Assembly (NCBI GenBank): GCA_029937975.1
Contig: JAPYOW010000015.1
Span: 1 to 39,127, forward strand
Reading direction: 5' to 3'
DNA: 39,127 bases
DNA from: Methylococcaceae bacterium
GTDB taxonomy: Bacteria; Pseudomonadota; Gammaproteobacteria; Methylococcales; Methylomonadaceae
Shown here: positions 38,229 to 39,127 of the stretch, piece by piece
Position numbering within the stretch: position 1 is the first letter of the stretch
Layout of the letters: each line of letters opens with the position of its first letter
The notes under the pieces: generated by a model
The model's database searches: none
The model's input: the letters and a program-made list of their open reading frames with translations, nothing else
Told to the model about the DNA's origin: nothing
Program-made: the position numbers and the translations under genes

Positions 38229-39095
38229 ATGATAAAGAGTATGACTGCGTTTGCCAGTAGCGAGGCAGTAATAGACAATTTAACAATAAATTGCGAATTA
38301 CGGTCTGTTAATCATCGATATAGCGACATTTCAGTCAAGATACCGGAGCGTATCCGGTTTGTCGAAGCCGATATCCGGTTACTGATGAAATCTGAACTGC
38401 AACGTGGCAAAATAGAATGCGCATTAAGCTATAAAAAAAATGATAACACCCAGAACACGATCACCATTAATGTAGCGGCGGTAAAAGCTTTATTACAGGC
38501 GACAGGGGAAATCGAAGACCAGATGCATTCTGCACAAACGTTTTCAGCCCTTGAGGTGCTTAATTTCCCGGGAATACAGCAAGAACCGGAAAGAAATAAG
38601 CCCGATTTATTGCAAGGTGTACTTGATTTGGTTGGCAACGCTCTGCAACAACTGGTAGACAACAGAGAAAGAGAAGGGGCACAATTATCTCTGTTGATAG
38701 AAGATCGCTGCCAGCAAATACATGACTTGGTTCAGGCTGCAAACCAAAGATTACCGCAGGTATTGGTACAAATAAAAAATAAACTAAAAGAACGTATTAC
38801 AGAAATCCTTGACGCACCCGATTTTGATCGCCTGGAACAAGAAATGGTTTTTCTGACTCAAAAGCTGGATGTTGCCGAAGAGCTGGATCGTCTGGAAACA
38901 CATGTTATCGAAGTGCTCAATGTGTTAAAAAAACAGGAAGCTGTTGGCCGTCGTCTGGATTTCTTAATGCAAGAAATGAATCGTGAAGCCAATACCTTAG
39001 GGTCTAAATCAGCCGATAAAGAAATGACCAAAATTTCCATTGACCTTAAAGTATTAATTGAACAAATGCGGGAACAAATTCAGAATATTGAATAG
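38229..39095 (+). CDS. yicC: YicC family endoribonuclease-like protein
   Basis: A 288-residue cytoplasmic protein matching E. coli YicC (287). The N-terminal segment MIKSMTAFASSEA and NCELRSVNHRYSDISVKIPE near 19-38 are conserved, and the C-terminal DUF1732 part has QEMVFLTQKLDVAEELDRLE near 214-233 and FLMQEMNREANTLGSKS near 255-271, the acidic/His residues that in the family bind metal. YicC has been described as a stress-related RNase. gmk normally follows, which would be just beyond the window. Confidence 0.94.
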   Translation: MIKSMTAFASSEAVIDNLTINCELRSVNHRYSDISVKIPERIRFVEADIRLLMKSELQRGKIECALSYKKNDNTQNTITINVAAVKALLQATGEIEDQMHSAQTFSALEVLNFPGIQQEPERNKPDLLQGVLDLVGNALQQLVDNREREGAQLSLLIEDRCQQIHDLVQAANQRLPQVLVQIKNKLKERITEILDAPDFDRLEQEMVFLTQKLDVAEELDRLETHVIEVLNVLKKQEAVGRRLDFLMQEMNREANTLGSKSADKEMTKISIDLKVLIEQMREQIQNIE

Positions 39096-39127
39096 AGTTC
39101 TTGGTAATCCATGTATTGACGTTAACG

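Overview
The window reads as chromosomal DNA of a gammaproteobacterium. A complete pqqABCDE operon for the methanol-dehydrogenase cofactor PQQ, set among typical gammaproteobacterial housekeeping genes (lptM-lysA-dapF-DUF484-xerC, rph/yicC, rdgC, darP, groESL with a CIRCE operator), fits a methanotroph of the order Methylococcales. This placement is inference from gene content; no 16S rRNA or methane monooxygenase gene is present to settle it. No phage, insertion sequence, CRISPR array or complete RNA gene was found.

Layout. 0.1-4.7 kb (minus): ppsA and ilvA, separated by a long gap. 5.2-8.4 kb (minus): pqqA-pqqB-pqqC-pqqD-pqqE, with a 24-residue pqqA followed by a strong hairpin terminator. 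8.6-9.6 kb: a small unknown membrane protein and a convergent moeB-like gene. 9.7-11.8 kb (plus): groES-groEL under a perfect CIRCE operator, closed by a strong terminator. 12.0-15.1 kb: a low-density, decayed-looking stretch with a 45-nt 3' half of a tRNA-Thr(UGU) gene, an alpha/beta hydrolase, an orphan cydB without cydA, and what I read as a broken cydX. 15.1-17.7 kb (plus): TauE/SafE exporter, DUF502 protein, AGCS symporter. 18.2-22.6 kb (plus): argS, a SPOR-domain protein, and TRAP permeases dctQ and dctM without a visible binding protein. 22.6-29.2 kb (plus): lptM, lysA, dapF, DUF484, xerC, DUF2333, DUF4389, dinB. 29.3-30.6 kb (minus): darP, a 61-residue membrane protein, a DNA-deoxyinosine glycosylase. 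30.7-33.6 kb: rdgC, a LysM-type L,D-transpeptidase, a Braun-type lipoprotein and a second YkuD protein. 33.7-37.8 kb: pgm (plus) convergent with a kinase-rdgB-rph operon (minus). 38.2-39.1 kb (plus): yicC.

Functional themes. PQQ synthesis supplies periplasmic quinoprotein dehydrogenases. The lipoprotein between two YkuD proteins looks like a self-contained outer-membrane-to-peptidoglycan tethering cassette. lysA/dapF supply diaminopimelate and lysine, and pgm with the sugar-kinase-like protein suggests sugar-1-phosphate metabolism.

Most worth a second look: the tRNA-Thr half gene ending exactly at the hydrolase stop codon (an attachment-site scar), the orphan CydB that has lost several conserved charged residues next to a ruined cydX, the Lpp/two-transpeptidase cluster, and several 0.4-0.7 kb gaps that carry short shared sequence blocks but no recognisable genes.
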